From: Acanthopleura granulata
Lineage: Eukaryota > Mollusca > Polyplacophora > Chitonida > Chitonidae
Length of the DNA stretch: 64,000 nucleotides
NCBI GenBank assembly: GCA_016165875.1
Contig: JABBOT010000002.1
Location: forward strand, 25,868,265-25,932,264
Reading direction: 5' to 3'
Shown in pieces: positions 60,801 to 62,492 of this stretch. Below the pieces are notes generated by a model. It saw only the letters and a list, made by a program, of their open reading frames with translations. It searched no databases and had not been told where the DNA came from. Each line of letters opens with the position of its first letter. The first letter of the stretch is position 1. A program made the translations under genes and the position numbers.

Positions 60801-62492
60801 GGATCAATTTCTAAGGAGATAACCACAAAAAAGTGAATTCATTCACAATGAATGTTCAGACAGCTACACTTTTGTTCATATTTCTTGATTGTAAACAAGA
60901 AAGTTGAGGGGAGTAGTTTCATAACAGTACATTTCAGTTTTCTGTTTGGAAAATTTTGTCTGCTTAAAAAGCTGAAATGTCTTATGAAATTTGCACCATG
61001 ATTGTATGCCTTACTTGTAACAATAAGAATTTTGCCCTTGTGGGTACATCTTATTCAGTTGATTTATTAGTATTACGACCTGGATGCTGCAGGTGGCAGT
61101 GGAGCAGGCGCTGGTCGTGGCAGTGTAGGTACTGGAAGGTGTGGAGGACCTGGTGGTTGGAGGGAAAATCAGCCACGGGGCCCAGTGGGTAGGGGAAAAG
61201 GTCTGAAAAGGAGTTCAGCTTCATCAACCGGAAATGCCCCTAAGAAACGCAAATGTGGCATATGTGGTGTGGAAGGTAATAGGGCTCTCTATCTTTAAGG
61301 CTAGTGCAATATAGACTTATTGCTTAAACTTGTACAGAAGTTCCACAAAGAACAGACCGTCTCGGTGGCCTGGTGGTTAGAGCACATTGATCAATGTTTA
61401 ATTTCCATTGGTTGAATCATTTGATCAATCAAGCAGTGAATTTTATTCAGCCGTGTAATGTCTGCTTCTCTGTAAATGTATATATATGTGTGTTTGTTGA
61501 TTGTACAAATTACCTCTCCTGAAGATGACAAGTAAAATTTATTTGAAATATCGAGAACGTCAACCATGCGTTACATTTCTTTATTCGGAGTTTCTATGCT
61601 TTTGTAAAATTCCAACCTTATGAACAAACCAGGCTGTCTTTTGACAACCCGCTCACCATAAGACGTTCTCCAGAATTGCCCTCCATTTACAATGCAGCTC
61701 AACAAAAGCACATGGAAATCAACTTCCATTATTTTTACTGAGGGAAGACCTTTGTAGTTTTCAATAAATATCTGAATAATTTTTGTTAAGAAATCTTGAT
61801 TTAAAAAAAATATTTTGAAATATTATGCATTGAGTAACACCTTTTTCGTGAGCCACTTGTCTCACCATGAACAGATTAAAACATGCACATACATTTTTTT
61901 CATTCGAAATGTAACCTTCTTTGCTGGACAACTTCTACCAAGCTGATTCAACCACTAAAAAATTTACTATCAATTATTTGAGCTTCCTCAAAGAAGTATG
62001 CCTTGTCACCATGATCTGTGTGGTTGGTCATGTGTCGTGAAACAATTTATTGGCAGTTTTTTTTTTCGTTCACCATCCTTTCATACCCCGAATTTAATAT
62101 TGCCAGATTATATTAAACATTTCCAGAAAGTGATATTTGGATGTTATAGATCACTAGGTAACATTTCAAGCTGTGTCGAGTTGAGGTAAAAAGATTGTTT
62201 ATTCAAATGTCAAATAAACCGTTTAAATATCCTACTCGGTCACATTATGCTACAGTTACAGATTTACGCGTCTCCATCTTTGCTGGCGCTAACAATCAGT
62301 CTATAGAACGCTATTTCTGGCCATTGTTGTGACCTCAGGTCTAAGTATTAAAATTGTCACAGCTTTAATTTCTCAGCCAAATGCTTTGCTGGCTGTTCTG
62401 TTTGTGTCATGTGTATTATGTGTTTAAAACTGTGTTTTTTTTTTTTAATTTCAGGTCACATCAGGACAAAGTGTCCTCAGAATGATATGTAA
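6691..62492 (+). CDS. TOP3A: DNA topoisomerase III alpha, whole gene (30 coding exons)
   Basis: Type IA topoisomerase: it nicks one strand through a 5'-phosphotyrosine, passes a strand and reseals. With BLM-type helicase and RMI proteins it dissolves double Holliday junctions in the nucleus, and it also decatenates mitochondrial DNA. Domain order, numbered from the inner start at 6745: TOPRIM domain (residues 4-150) with [10 protein letters not shown] and acidic residues D116, D118 and E122; central type IA domain with [14 protein letters not shown] and catalytic Tyr330 in [10 protein letters not shown]; a conserved block ending [15 protein letters not shown]; zinc fingers at 615-720; two GRF-type zinc fingers near 850-900 and 915-965; a basic stretch; and a C-terminal CCHC knuckle. 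All 30 exons join in phase to 1041 residues, or 1059 from 6691, close to the human length of about 1000. Introns are GT-AG except intron 28, which is GC-AG. Confidence 0.95.
7143..7718. repeat. Long inverted repeat in TOP3A intron 1
   Basis: The left arm at about 7143-7315 is matched in reverse complement by about 7545-7718. Shared landmarks are 'tactccctc', 'cttttcacataacattgaca', 'ataatttgcc' and 'tggtcaagcatt'. The arms are about 170 bp with mismatches and small indels around a loop of about 230 bp. It could be a fold-back or MITE-type transposon remnant; no coding capacity is visible. Confidence 0.65.
7824..7894 (+). mobile_element. SINE fragment (3' part)
   Basis: The piece 'cctcccaccataatgttggc...gaaatattcttgagtatg' matches the 3' half of the SINE at 55975-56245 in the same orientation. 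The tRNA-like head is missing. Confidence 0.55.
9480..9590. repeat. Dispersed repeat tail (first of two)
   Basis: This segment ('cctgaagttgacataaaattt...ttgaaatatt...tcggagtatctatgctttt') resembles 61515-61612 in order and spacing. It looks like the 3' tail of a dispersed retroelement family. Confidence 0.4.
9688..9821 (+). CDS. TOP3A: TOP3A exon 2
   Basis: Residues 29-73 of the short form, TOPRIM domain: [20 protein letters not shown] and [12 protein letters not shown]. Acceptor TTACAG, donor GTGAGT. The last codon (Trp) is split with exon 3. Confidence 0.95.
10090..10165 (+). CDS. TOP3A: TOP3A exon 3
   Basis: Residues 73-98, including [18 protein letters not shown], continuing the TOPRIM domain. 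Acceptor CACTAG, donor GTGAGT. Confidence 0.93.
10286..10394 (+). CDS. TOP3A: TOP3A exon 4, metal-binding TOPRIM motif
   Basis: Residues 99-135. Contains [18 protein letters not shown]116, D118 and E122 are the acidic residues that bind the catalytic magnesium. The human enzyme has Cys where this protein has Gly117. Donor GTATAT; intron 4 (10395-10721) shows no feature. Confidence 0.95.
10722..10773 (+). CDS. TOP3A: TOP3A exon 5
   Basis: Residues 135-152, ending [13 protein letters not shown], the conserved end of the TOPRIM region. Acceptor TTTCAG, donor GTAAGG. Intron 5 (10774-11347) shows no recognisable feature. Confidence 0.93.
11348..11439 (+). CDS. TOP3A: TOP3A exon 6
   Basis: Residues 152-183, including [17 protein letters not shown], a conserved type IA block. 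Its 3' end and donor (ATAG followed by GTGAGC) are the source of the tandem repeat that follows. Intron 6 (11440-12850) is otherwise featureless. Confidence 0.95.
11406..11790 (+). repeat. Minisatellite made of the exon 6 donor junction
   Basis: Seven units start at about 11406, 11467, 11523, 11579, 11635, 11696 and 11747 (lengths 51-61 bp). Unit 1 is the real end of exon 6 plus the first bases of intron 6. Later units keep 'cagagctggat'; units 2, 3, 4 and 7 also keep a GTGAG donor-like site. Unit 2 is identical to unit 1 apart from a 5-bp gap. Using the donor of unit 2 would add 61 nt and shift the frame. Confidence 0.9.
12851..13021 (+). CDS. TOP3A: TOP3A exon 7
   Basis: Residues 183-240. 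Contains [29 protein letters not shown] and the start of the gate region. The donor is the weak GTTTGC at 13022; the Val codon split with exon 8 supports it. Intron 7 (13022-14246) has no gene. Confidence 0.92.
14247..14292 (+). CDS. TOP3A: TOP3A exon 8
   Basis: Residues 240-255, [15 protein letters not shown]. Short exon with acceptor TTTCAG and donor GTAACT. Intron 8 (14293-14696) begins with an AT microsatellite near 14318. Confidence 0.88.
14697..14751 (+). CDS. TOP3A: TOP3A exon 9
   Basis: Residues 255-273, [17 protein letters not shown]. Acceptor ATATAG, donor GTGAGT. Confidence 0.92.
14880..15130. repeat. Dispersed repeat copy in TOP3A intron 9
   Basis: The stretch 'cagtaacttg...ctccacccataaaactgac' matches the sequence around the SINE at 55975-56245, which has split the other copy. 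Intron 9 (14752-15549) holds nothing else recognisable. Confidence 0.5.
15550..15624 (+). CDS. TOP3A: TOP3A exon 10
   Basis: Residues 274-298: [17 protein letters not shown] then RPQPLDTV, the conserved approach to the active site. Acceptor TTTAAG, donor GTAAGT. Intron 10 (15625-16213) shows no gene. Confidence 0.94.
16214..16394 (+). CDS. TOP3A: TOP3A exon 11, catalytic tyrosine
   Basis: Residues 299-359. Carries [20 protein letters not shown] and [11 protein letters not shown]. Tyr330 (348 in the long form) is the nucleophile that forms the covalent DNA link. Donor GTAAGA. Intron 11 (16395-17791) has no coding content that I recognise. Confidence 0.96.
17792..17898 (+). CDS. TOP3A: TOP3A exon 12
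   Basis: Residues 359-394, including [17 protein letters not shown], a strongly conserved type IA block. Acceptor ACCAG, donor GTTGGT. Confidence 0.95.
18280..18390 (+). CDS. TOP3A: TOP3A exon 13
   Basis: Residues 395-431: [20 protein letters not shown], then [12 protein letters not shown]. Donor GTCAGT. Intron 13 (18391-20654, 2.3 kb) shows AT-rich sequence without a recognisable gene or element. Confidence 0.95.
20655..20729 (+). CDS. TOP3A: TOP3A exon 14
   Basis: Residues 432-456, [20 protein letters not shown] then RWNAK. Acceptor CTTAG, donor GTGAGG. Intron 14 (20730-22458) carries a SINE fragment and a full SINE. Confidence 0.95.
20861..20968 (+). mobile_element. SINE fragment in TOP3A intron 14
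   Basis: The segment 'tctgcctggcttcatc...cataaaacaccaatcaaataa' matches the 3' half of the SINE family in plus orientation but is diverged and lacks the head. Confidence 0.5.
21778..22047 (-). mobile_element. tRNA-headed SINE, copy 2, with target-site duplication
   Basis: Full-length copy in minus orientation: ATTT tail at the left, tRNA-like head at the right. Read on the minus strand the head contains an A-box-like TGGCTCAGTTGG. It is bounded by the perfect 13-bp direct repeat 'ttttactgatgta' at 21765-21777 and 22048-22060, the expected mark of target-primed insertion. Confidence 0.88.
22459..22509 (+). CDS. TOP3A: TOP3A exon 15
   Basis: Residues 457-473, [17 protein letters not shown]. 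Acceptor TTTCAG, donor GTAGGT. Intron 15 (22510-23131) has a long open frame without similarity that I can recognise. Confidence 0.93.
23132..23210 (+). CDS. TOP3A: TOP3A exon 16
   Basis: Residues 474-500: [20 protein letters not shown], then I. Donor GTAGAC. Joins exon 17 in a split Gly codon. Intron 16 is 23211-23566. Confidence 0.95.
23567..23680 (+). CDS. TOP3A: TOP3A exon 17
   Basis: Residues 500-538: [20 protein letters not shown] and [20 protein letters not shown] is a hallmark of eukaryotic topoisomerase III. Acceptor AACAG, donor GTGAGT. Intron 17 is 23681-24022. Confidence 0.96.
24023..24092 (+). CDS. TOP3A: TOP3A exon 18
   Basis: Residues 538-561: [20 protein letters not shown], then DLK. 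Acceptor CAAAG, donor GTCAGT. It is followed by the 16.9 kb intron 18 that holds the antisense p53-like array. Confidence 0.95.
24482..24935 (-). pseudogene. Decayed p53-like copy (copy 0)
   Basis: 24482-24675 matches the 3' part of the intact genes (tetramerisation segment back into the ACPG region of the DNA-binding domain) with many indels. 24844-24935 matches the first ~20 codons and the 5' flank, but the start codon has been lost. Between them is spacer-type repeat ('tttcatcaagcagtttct' at about 24693), so most of the DNA-binding domain is missing. It marks the oldest, left edge of the array. Confidence 0.8.
25775..25780 (-). terminator. Putative poly(A) signal, p53-like copy 1
   Basis: AATAAA on the minus strand about 135 nt after the stop codon. 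The same hexamer sits at the same place after copies 2 (29163-29168), 3 (32491-32496) and 4 (35837-35842). Confidence 0.5.
25914..26981 (-). CDS. p53-like: Intronless p53-family transcription factor, copy 1
   Basis: A 355-residue protein of the p53/p63/p73 family, sequence-specific transcription factors in the DNA-damage response. Residues 21-35 hold a p53-type activation motif (F24, L27, W28, L31) of the kind bound by MDM2. Residues ~87-270 form the DNA-binding domain, with zinc ligands C161, H164, C223, C227 and arginines R160, R233, R257, R264 at the places of human R175, R248, R273, R280. Lys/Arg-rich 286-303 is a likely nuclear signal. Residues 309-338 resemble the p63/p73 tetramerisation strand and helix. 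There is no SAM domain. It has no introns, whereas animal p53-family genes are normally multi-exon, which suggests a retrocopy. Specific to this copy: Y329 in the tetramerisation helix (D in the others) and I134. Confidence 0.93.
   Translation of the reverse strand: MSDQMLLSSNDLADSSLQSARQSFNSLWASLEDLVDHYQSDDESSNGNSSLECLVDNNLSQQSSPLASPSTPFSQANPHSVPSSTHYPGHYGFHMAFSPPKKVTKSTTWTYSSTFNKLYVRMATSCPIQFKTTIPPPPGTIIRAMAIYKEPQHIQHVVRRCPNHASCLQHNESHPAPSHLIRCDHPLAAYIEDPFTNRHSVVIPHQTAQMGSDWVVNLYQFMCLGSCVGGPNRRPMQLVFTLENEHTVLGRTAVDVRICACPGRDKRVDENTLTCNSTITKTTSAKRPIHHDTSLVHNKRRKQSKPDNQVFTLTVSGKENYDLLCRLRYSLELAAFLTSQQPSNCALDLTHITLQ
27033..27044 (-). promoter_or_regulatory. Putative TATA/CCAAT-like box, p53-like copy 1
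   Basis: On the minus strand CCAATAAAAGAC lies 52-63 nt upstream of the ATG. The same word is kept before copy 2 (30421-30432), copy 3 (33749-33760) and copy 4 (37095-37106). It would place transcription starts only ~20-30 nt before the ATG. Confidence 0.4.
27045..29162. repeat. Array spacer 1 with internal sub-repeats
   Basis: Noncoding spacer between copies 1 and 2. The block 'ctttcatcaagcagtttct' and its surroundings recur at about 27630, 28393 and 28650; a second block ('attgccatattcactt...ttaaagaaataaataaata') recurs at about 27834 and 28858. Open frames of 60-180 codons occur but contain only these repeats. Confidence 0.75.
29302..30369 (-). CDS. p53-like: Intronless p53-family transcription factor, copy 2
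   Basis: 355 residues with the same domain layout as copy 1: FxxLWxxL activation motif, complete DNA-binding domain with all zinc ligands and contact arginines, basic segment and tetramerisation segment. Differences from copy 1: F63 for S, T134 for I and D329 for Y. The frame is fully open, and the 5' CCAATAAAAG word and 3' AATAAA are conserved. It lies 2.3 kb from copy 1, in the same orientation and antisense to TOP3A. Confidence 0.93.
   Translation of the reverse strand: MSDQMLLSSNDLADSSLQSARQSFNSLWASLEDLVDHYQSDDESSNGNSSLECLVDNNLSQQFSPLASPSTPFSQANPHSVPSSTHYPGHYGFHMAFSPPKKVTKSTTWTYSSTFNKLYVRMATSCPIQFKTTTPPPPGTIIRAMAIYKEPQHIQHVVRRCPNHASCLQHNESHPAPSHLIRCDHPLAAYIEDPFTNRHSVVIPHQTAQMGSDWVVNLYQFMCLGSCVGGPNRRPMQLVFTLENEHTVLGRTAVDVRICACPGRDKRVDENTLTCNSTITKTTSAKRPIHHDTSLVHNKRRKQSKPDNQVFTLTVSGKENYDLLCRLRDSLELAAFLTSQQPSNCALDLTHITLQ
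30433..32490. repeat. Array spacer 2 with internal sub-repeats
   Basis: Same organisation as spacer 1. The 'tttcat(c/t)aag(c/t)ag' block occurs at about 30977, 31723 and 31978. No separate gene is seen. Confidence 0.75.
32630..33697 (-). CDS. p53-like: Intronless p53-family transcription factor, copy 3
   Basis: 355 residues, intact. It differs from copy 1 at T134, S135 and D329 and shares S135 with copy 4, so copies 3 and 4 are the closest pair by protein. All DNA-contact and zinc residues are present. The start is set by the conserved ATG followed by SDQMLLSSN; the next in-frame Met is the fifth codon. Confidence 0.93.
   Translation of the reverse strand: MSDQMLLSSNDLADSSLQSARQSFNSLWASLEDLVDHYQSDDESSNGNSSLECLVDNNLSQQSSPLASPSTPFSQANPHSVPSSTHYPGHYGFHMAFSPPKKVTKSTTWTYSSTFNKLYVRMATSCPIQFKTTTSPPPGTIIRAMAIYKEPQHIQHVVRRCPNHASCLQHNESHPAPSHLIRCDHPLAAYIEDPFTNRHSVVIPHQTAQMGSDWVVNLYQFMCLGSCVGGPNRRPMQLVFTLENEHTVLGRTAVDVRICACPGRDKRVDENTLTCNSTITKTTSAKRPIHHDTSLVHNKRRKQSKPDNQVFTLTVSGKENYDLLCRLRDSLELAAFLTSQQPSNCALDLTHITLQ
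33761..35836. repeat. Array spacer 3 with internal sub-repeats
   Basis: Same organisation. The sub-repeat block occurs at about 34306, 35060 and 35325. A small insertion duplicates 'ttgtggattt' near 35005 relative to the other spacers. No separate gene is seen. Confidence 0.75.
35976..37043 (-). CDS. p53-like: Intronless p53-family transcription factor, copy 4
   Basis: 355 residues, intact. It differs from copy 3 only at P208 (A in the other copies), in the region between the DNA-binding loops. All catalogued p53 contact positions are kept. It is the last complete unit. The minus-strand promoter-like word is at 37095-37106 and the poly(A)-like signal at 35837-35842. Confidence 0.93.
   Translation of the reverse strand: MSDQMLLSSNDLADSSLQSARQSFNSLWASLEDLVDHYQSDDESSNGNSSLECLVDNNLSQQSSPLASPSTPFSQANPHSVPSSTHYPGHYGFHMAFSPPKKVTKSTTWTYSSTFNKLYVRMATSCPIQFKTTTSPPPGTIIRAMAIYKEPQHIQHVVRRCPNHASCLQHNESHPAPSHLIRCDHPLAAYIEDPFTNRHSVVIPHQTPQMGSDWVVNLYQFMCLGSCVGGPNRRPMQLVFTLENEHTVLGRTAVDVRICACPGRDKRVDENTLTCNSTITKTTSAKRPIHHDTSLVHNKRRKQSKPDNQVFTLTVSGKENYDLLCRLRDSLELAAFLTSQQPSNCALDLTHITLQ
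37107..39900. repeat. Terminal array spacer with extra partial repeats
   Basis: It begins like the other spacers (sub-repeat block at about 37650, 38400, 38660), then adds duplicated pieces: 38868-39240 repeats about 37850-38210, and further blocks lie at about 39538 and 39797. There is no p53-like gene at this end. Recombination between sub-repeats can explain the partial copies. Confidence 0.7.
40190..40670. repeat. Diverged duplicated repeat right of the array
   Basis: Two related blocks share 'aaaa(c/t)gc(t/c)actac', 'agatacata' and 'attgatttttaatttt' with a period of about 320 bp. This looks like an old dispersed repeat. The remaining 39900-41041 shows no gene. Confidence 0.4.
41042..41070 (+). 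CDS. TOP3A: TOP3A exon 19 (29 bp microexon)
   Basis: Residues 561-571, ICDGHKDKN between split codons. Acceptor TTGTAG, donor GTGAGT. Very short, but needed by phase and matched by the conserved ICDG(K/H)KDK block of the family. It follows the 16.9 kb intron with the p53-like array. Confidence 0.9.
41412..41470 (+). CDS. TOP3A: TOP3A exon 20
   Basis: Residues 571-590, [19 protein letters not shown], the conserved helical block after the core. Acceptor TTGCAG, donor GTAAGT. It precedes the 12.5 kb intron 20 with the virus-like element. Confidence 0.93.
41523..42480 (+). pseudogene. Remnants of a related virus-like element
   Basis: An unidentified open stretch at about 41630-41780 ends in [20 protein letters not shown] and a stop. 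At 42150-42235 a Cys-rich stretch ([20 protein letters not shown]) resembles the polymerase N-terminus at 53269-53508 but points the other way and is clearly diverged. A 16-base G-run at about 41982 and C-rich sequence lie between. Best read as debris of a second related element. Confidence 0.4.
42481..43704. other. Left flank of the virus-like element, unassigned
   Basis: No gene recognised. A 104-codon plus-strand frame at 43150-43464 lacks any similarity known to me. I searched by eye for a terminal inverted repeat matching 53510-53720 and did not find one. Confidence 0.35.
43705..44314 (-). pseudogene. Coiled-coil/membrane element protein, frameshifted near its end
   Basis: 171 residues are open. 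The N-terminal third is charged and helical ([20 protein letters not shown]), then a hydrophobic Gly/Ala-rich segment (about residues 75-105), then a helical tail with [17 protein letters not shown] recall this architecture from uncharacterised proteins in invertebrate virus-like elements. A stop interrupts it near 43799, and similar-composition sequence continues in another frame to 43705. Function unknown. Confidence 0.55.
44540..45465 (-). pseudogene. Beta-rich structural-type element protein with one frameshift
   Basis: A first part of about 190 residues (ATG at 45465) is rich in alternating hydrophobic residues, with [10 protein letters not shown] near residue 21 and RVRLEL near 49. The continuation to 44540 is in another frame. 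The break falls at a run of eight T (plus strand, about 44876-44883), so a single-base slip explains it. Possibly a vertex or fibre-type virion protein, but that is a guess; no enzymatic motif is visible. Confidence 0.5.
45648..46685 (+). pseudogene. Structural-type element protein with internal stops
   Basis: Two open segments in one frame (45666-45884 and 46080-46355) are joined by same-frame sequence containing stops. The second contains [12 protein letters not shown] and [13 protein letters not shown] Pro/Thr-rich tail and a hydrophobic segment ([16 protein letters not shown]) follow in a third frame to about 46665. It probably represents one or two virion or membrane genes of the element. 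Confidence 0.5.
46618..47157 (-). CDS. Element protein with proline linker and membrane segment
   Basis: 179 residues: helical N-terminus, [18 protein letters not shown] near residue 70, a Pro-rich linker (VPPTPPAS, about 107-114), then [19 protein letters not shown] and a hydrophobic stretch [18 protein letters not shown] recall similar proteins next to integrase genes in cnidarian and mollusc genomes, function unknown. The gene runs against its plus-strand neighbours. The C-terminus may be truncated. Confidence 0.5.
   Translation of the reverse strand: MEQPSQRQGNTPSLTREVIRAAVDGYYKVAAEQCGVTLAVGHAALRTEINRVRETVRCILHQRTTPAERLRTLFCEQGITIASILSELGFIALTLELPLTSGAAPVPPTPPASDVKEWEKKHLRALDRLLAKLTGKVTVALLGIIGSIASSLLSHSWNHLRGCSATSSVDISMKARGGR
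47300..48177 (+). pseudogene. Probable double-jelly-roll major capsid protein, truncated
   Basis: The C-terminal part (about 47580-48177) has the beta-rich pattern and the [23 protein letters not shown] and [13 protein letters not shown] blocks that I associate with capsid proteins of this element group. The N-terminal part is short and lies in other frames ([15 protein letters not shown] near 47500), with a stop at about 47473, so a large internal piece of the first jelly roll appears to be deleted. The next gene starts 7 nt after the stop. Identification is from memory of the family and needs structure comparison. Confidence 0.5.
48185..49010 (+). pseudogene. Decayed element gene(s) with membrane segments
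   Basis: The first 108 codons are open ([39 protein letters not shown] is hydrophobic). The same frame continues past stops at 48509, 48554 and 48569. A further hydrophobic segment ([16 protein letters not shown]) and a highly basic stretch (48700-48850) lie in other frames. Probably two small virion or membrane genes downstream of the capsid gene. Confidence 0.45.
49538..49897 (+). CDS. Small helical element protein, tandem copy B
   Basis: 119 codons including [21 protein letters not shown] and a Leu-rich C-terminal helix. The true start may be the internal Met near 49595, because copies B and C align from there. No known function. Copy A (about 49140-49435) encodes the same N-terminal motif but has frame breaks. 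Confidence 0.45.
   Translation: MRLKLFSHAICRHPSDIPHMKDLPEELCYAMLEINYCARVGKIPGPIAHVLTRNAQKSLDLWQQNEEAAMRFAAAIGLALQHEQVMTGRLLKPAASACQRLISLLEYVTNLTMTAAVGE
49955..50281 (+). CDS. Small helical element protein, tandem copy C
   Basis: 108 codons, homologous to copy B ([27 protein letters not shown]). Its last 14 nt overlap the integrase start: the ATG at 50268 and the TAA ending at 50281 lie in different frames. That suggests translational coupling or an ancestral operon-like layout in the element. Confidence 0.5.
   Translation: MYISLRYIHMMGLPQELCSAMLEVGYCARRSKIPGSLAHVLVDSAQKSLNLWRHYKKTTMCFPANVLEGPTNLRAATRQLSEPVAATCWRLIILLEYLAYSAYYHDQQ
50268..51086 (+). CDS. DDE integrase of the Polinton-type element
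   Basis: 272 residues of retroviral-type integrase, which inserts the element's DNA into host DNA. A helical N-terminal region (about 1-60, [19 protein letters not shown]) is followed by the RNase H-fold core with D78 (in YQADLLF), D141 (in LLQVDPW) and E176 (in GGVERLN). D141 to E176 spacing is exactly D-x34-E, i.e. 35 positions apart. The region after VGVR at about 51060 appears frameshifted: the neighbouring frame continues with a plausible C-terminal segment to about 51100. The start is chosen at 50268 because upstream sequence belongs to copy C in another frame. No full zinc-binding HHCC motif is visible. Confidence 0.85.
   Translation: MTNSKLFVRLENTYYSPKGCWKGIATIKKLASAAKVSEDTAHEWIKKQAICHIFLPSPWHIPWPNFDVVAPYEVYQADLLFLPHDNLGKRTYKYAVAVVDVASRFKAAEPLGTKESKEVADALCRIYKRGPLRWSKLLQVDPWQEFMGTVNQLLAMHGVSVRHGSVDIHREQGGVERLNRTLAERLFGHQYAQEMWLPSGCSHEWVKRLPAIMAALNKEVTQLSGKHPSEGIKAKTMTPKPSSTVPGRPVGLCDPKLPSGVGVRLSVPTRRA
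51087..53508 (-). pseudogene. Family B DNA polymerase remnant of the element
   Basis: Minus strand, reading inward. The N-terminal part (53508-53269) has a Cys/His cluster (CGESC, DFCKVHL, CQICG). The middle (52603-52073) is a 176-codon open segment. Palm motif A appears as [11 protein letters not shown] with Asp at 51901-51903, a motif B-like [10 protein letters not shown] lies at about 51540-51575, and motif C appears as ATDSIYV with Asp at 51296-51298. The single Asp pair pattern fits protein-primed family B polymerases of Polintons and relatives. Several in-frame stops and at least one frameshift (near 52078) make it non-functional. Confidence 0.78.
53509..54020. other. Right flank of the element, end of TOP3A intron 20
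   Basis: No gene. Includes a GC-rich stretch at 53640-53700 that may be the element's outer end. AT-rich intron resumes by about 53740. Confidence 0.4.
54021..54087 (+). CDS. TOP3A: TOP3A exon 21
   Basis: Residues 591-613, [18 protein letters not shown] then VVEQ. Acceptor TTTCAG, donor GTATGT. Intron 21 (54088-55524) carries the SINE at 55123. Confidence 0.93.
55123..55438 (-). mobile_element. Second SINE family with tRNA-like head
   Basis: The right end, read on the minus strand, is tRNA-like: a GGTGGCCTTGTGGTTA A-box region and a GGTTCAAACCCGG B-box. The left part begins 'gtgagtaggtgctttg'. The 8-bp repeat 'ggatggag' flanks it (55115-55122, 55439-55446). Confidence 0.65.
55525..55612 (+). 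CDS. TOP3A: TOP3A exon 22
   Basis: Residues 613-642. Holds the first half of a type IA zinc finger, [18 protein letters not shown]. Acceptor TTACAG, donor GTGAGA. Confidence 0.92.
55890..56340. repeat. Dispersed repeat split by a SINE
   Basis: Sequence on both sides of the SINE at 55975-56245 together matches the repeat at 14880-15130 ('cagtaacttg' before, 'ctccacccataaaactgac' after). The SINE therefore inserted into an existing dispersed repeat. Confidence 0.5.
55975..56245 (+). mobile_element. tRNA-headed SINE, copy 3 (plus orientation)
   Basis: The tRNA-like head is at the left, the body ends 'gtgaaatattcttgagtatgg', and the tail is AAAT repeats. The 12-bp direct repeat 'tcagtggtttac' flanks it (55963-55974 and 56246-56257). 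Confidence 0.88.
56493..56592 (+). CDS. TOP3A: TOP3A exon 23
   Basis: Residues 642-675: [18 protein letters not shown] completes the first zinc finger; CNL at the end starts the second. Acceptor TTCAG, donor GTGGGT. The donor is inferred because joining to exon 24 restores a C-x2-C pair as in the human protein. Confidence 0.88.
56620..56820 (-). mobile_element. tRNA-headed SINE, copy 4 (shortened)
   Basis: Minus orientation with ATTT tail, lacking part of the head. Flanked by 'cctaaattt' at 56611-56619 and 56821-56829, a likely target-site duplication. Confidence 0.8.
57220..57605 (+). repeat. Minisatellite made of the exon 24 acceptor junction
   Basis: Seven units in exact 51-bp register. 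The AG dinucleotides at the splice position end at 57253, 57304, 57355, 57406, 57457, 57508 and 57559; the last is the real acceptor. Each unit carries a 'tgttgtct' pyrimidine-rich tract and a copy of the first ~30 nt of exon 24 ('ccaggacctgtccatctgat'). Use of the unit-6 acceptor (57508) would add 51 nt in frame but reads the TAG of the real acceptor as a stop. Confidence 0.9.
57560..57633 (+). CDS. TOP3A: TOP3A exon 24
   Basis: Residues 676-700: [20 protein letters not shown] then ILPN. Matches the human C-x2-C ... LKFKRGS region. Donor GTAAGT. Its acceptor lies at the end of a tandem array of near copies of itself. Intron 24 (57634-58170) shows no feature. Confidence 0.88.
58171..58346 (+). 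CDS. TOP3A: TOP3A exon 25
   Basis: Residues 700-759. [13 protein letters not shown] ends the second zinc finger, then a Ser/Thr/Gln-rich disordered linker. Acceptor TTGTAG, donor GTAATT. Confidence 0.92.
58648..59083 (+). CDS. TOP3A: TOP3A exon 26, first GRF zinc finger
   Basis: Residues 759-904, the longest exon. Gly/Asn/Ser-rich linker, then a GRF-type zinc finger: [25 protein letters not shown] and [11 protein letters not shown] fingers bind single-stranded DNA. Acceptor TGTCAG, donor GTAAGG. Confidence 0.94.
59275..59785 (+). repeat. 45-bp minisatellite in TOP3A intron 26
   Basis: About eleven diverged units of 'cctgccagtggctatctgcc' plus 'agctctaactgcttggtttc'. The period is a multiple of three and a 65-codon frame crosses part of it, but there are stops in every frame over the whole array and no splice sites that fit. 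An AT microsatellite lies at 59178-59205. Confidence 0.85.
59923..60012 (+). CDS. TOP3A: TOP3A exon 27
   Basis: Residues 904-934: Gly/Arg-rich linker and the start of the second GRF finger, [11 protein letters not shown]. Acceptor TCACAG, donor GTGAGT. Confidence 0.92.
60366..60469 (+). CDS. TOP3A: TOP3A exon 28, second GRF finger
   Basis: Residues 934-969: [20 protein letters not shown] and [10 protein letters not shown]. The donor is GCAAGT, so intron 28 is of the GC-AG class; phase with exon 29 supports it. Confidence 0.92.
60486..60665 (+). mobile_element. Possible tRNA-headed SINE in intron 28
   Basis: 'gtcatagtggcgtagttagg' resembles a tRNA A-box region and 'gtgaggtcccagcc' a weak B-box. 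The 3' end is unclear. Confidence 0.35.
61093..61275 (+). CDS. TOP3A: TOP3A exon 29
   Basis: Residues 969-1030. Gly/Arg-rich stretch, basic likely nuclear signal (APKKRK), then the first half of a zinc knuckle, CGICGVE. Acceptor CTGCAG, donor GTAATA. Confidence 0.92.
61360..61620 (+). mobile_element. Possible composite SINE in intron 29
   Basis: The tRNA-like head 'gtctcggtggcctggtggtt' is followed at about 61515-61612 by a tail ('cctgaagatgacaagtaaaa...tttctatgctttt') resembling 9480-9590. Head plus retroelement-like tail suggests a SINE mobilised by the tail's parent element. Confidence 0.4.
62455..62492 (+). CDS. TOP3A: TOP3A exon 30, C-terminus
   Basis: Residues 1030-1041, [12 protein letters not shown] and TAA. 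Completes a C-x2-C-x4-H-x4-C zinc knuckle with exon 29, as at the end of human TOP3A. Acceptor TTTCAG after a T-run. Confidence 0.93.
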
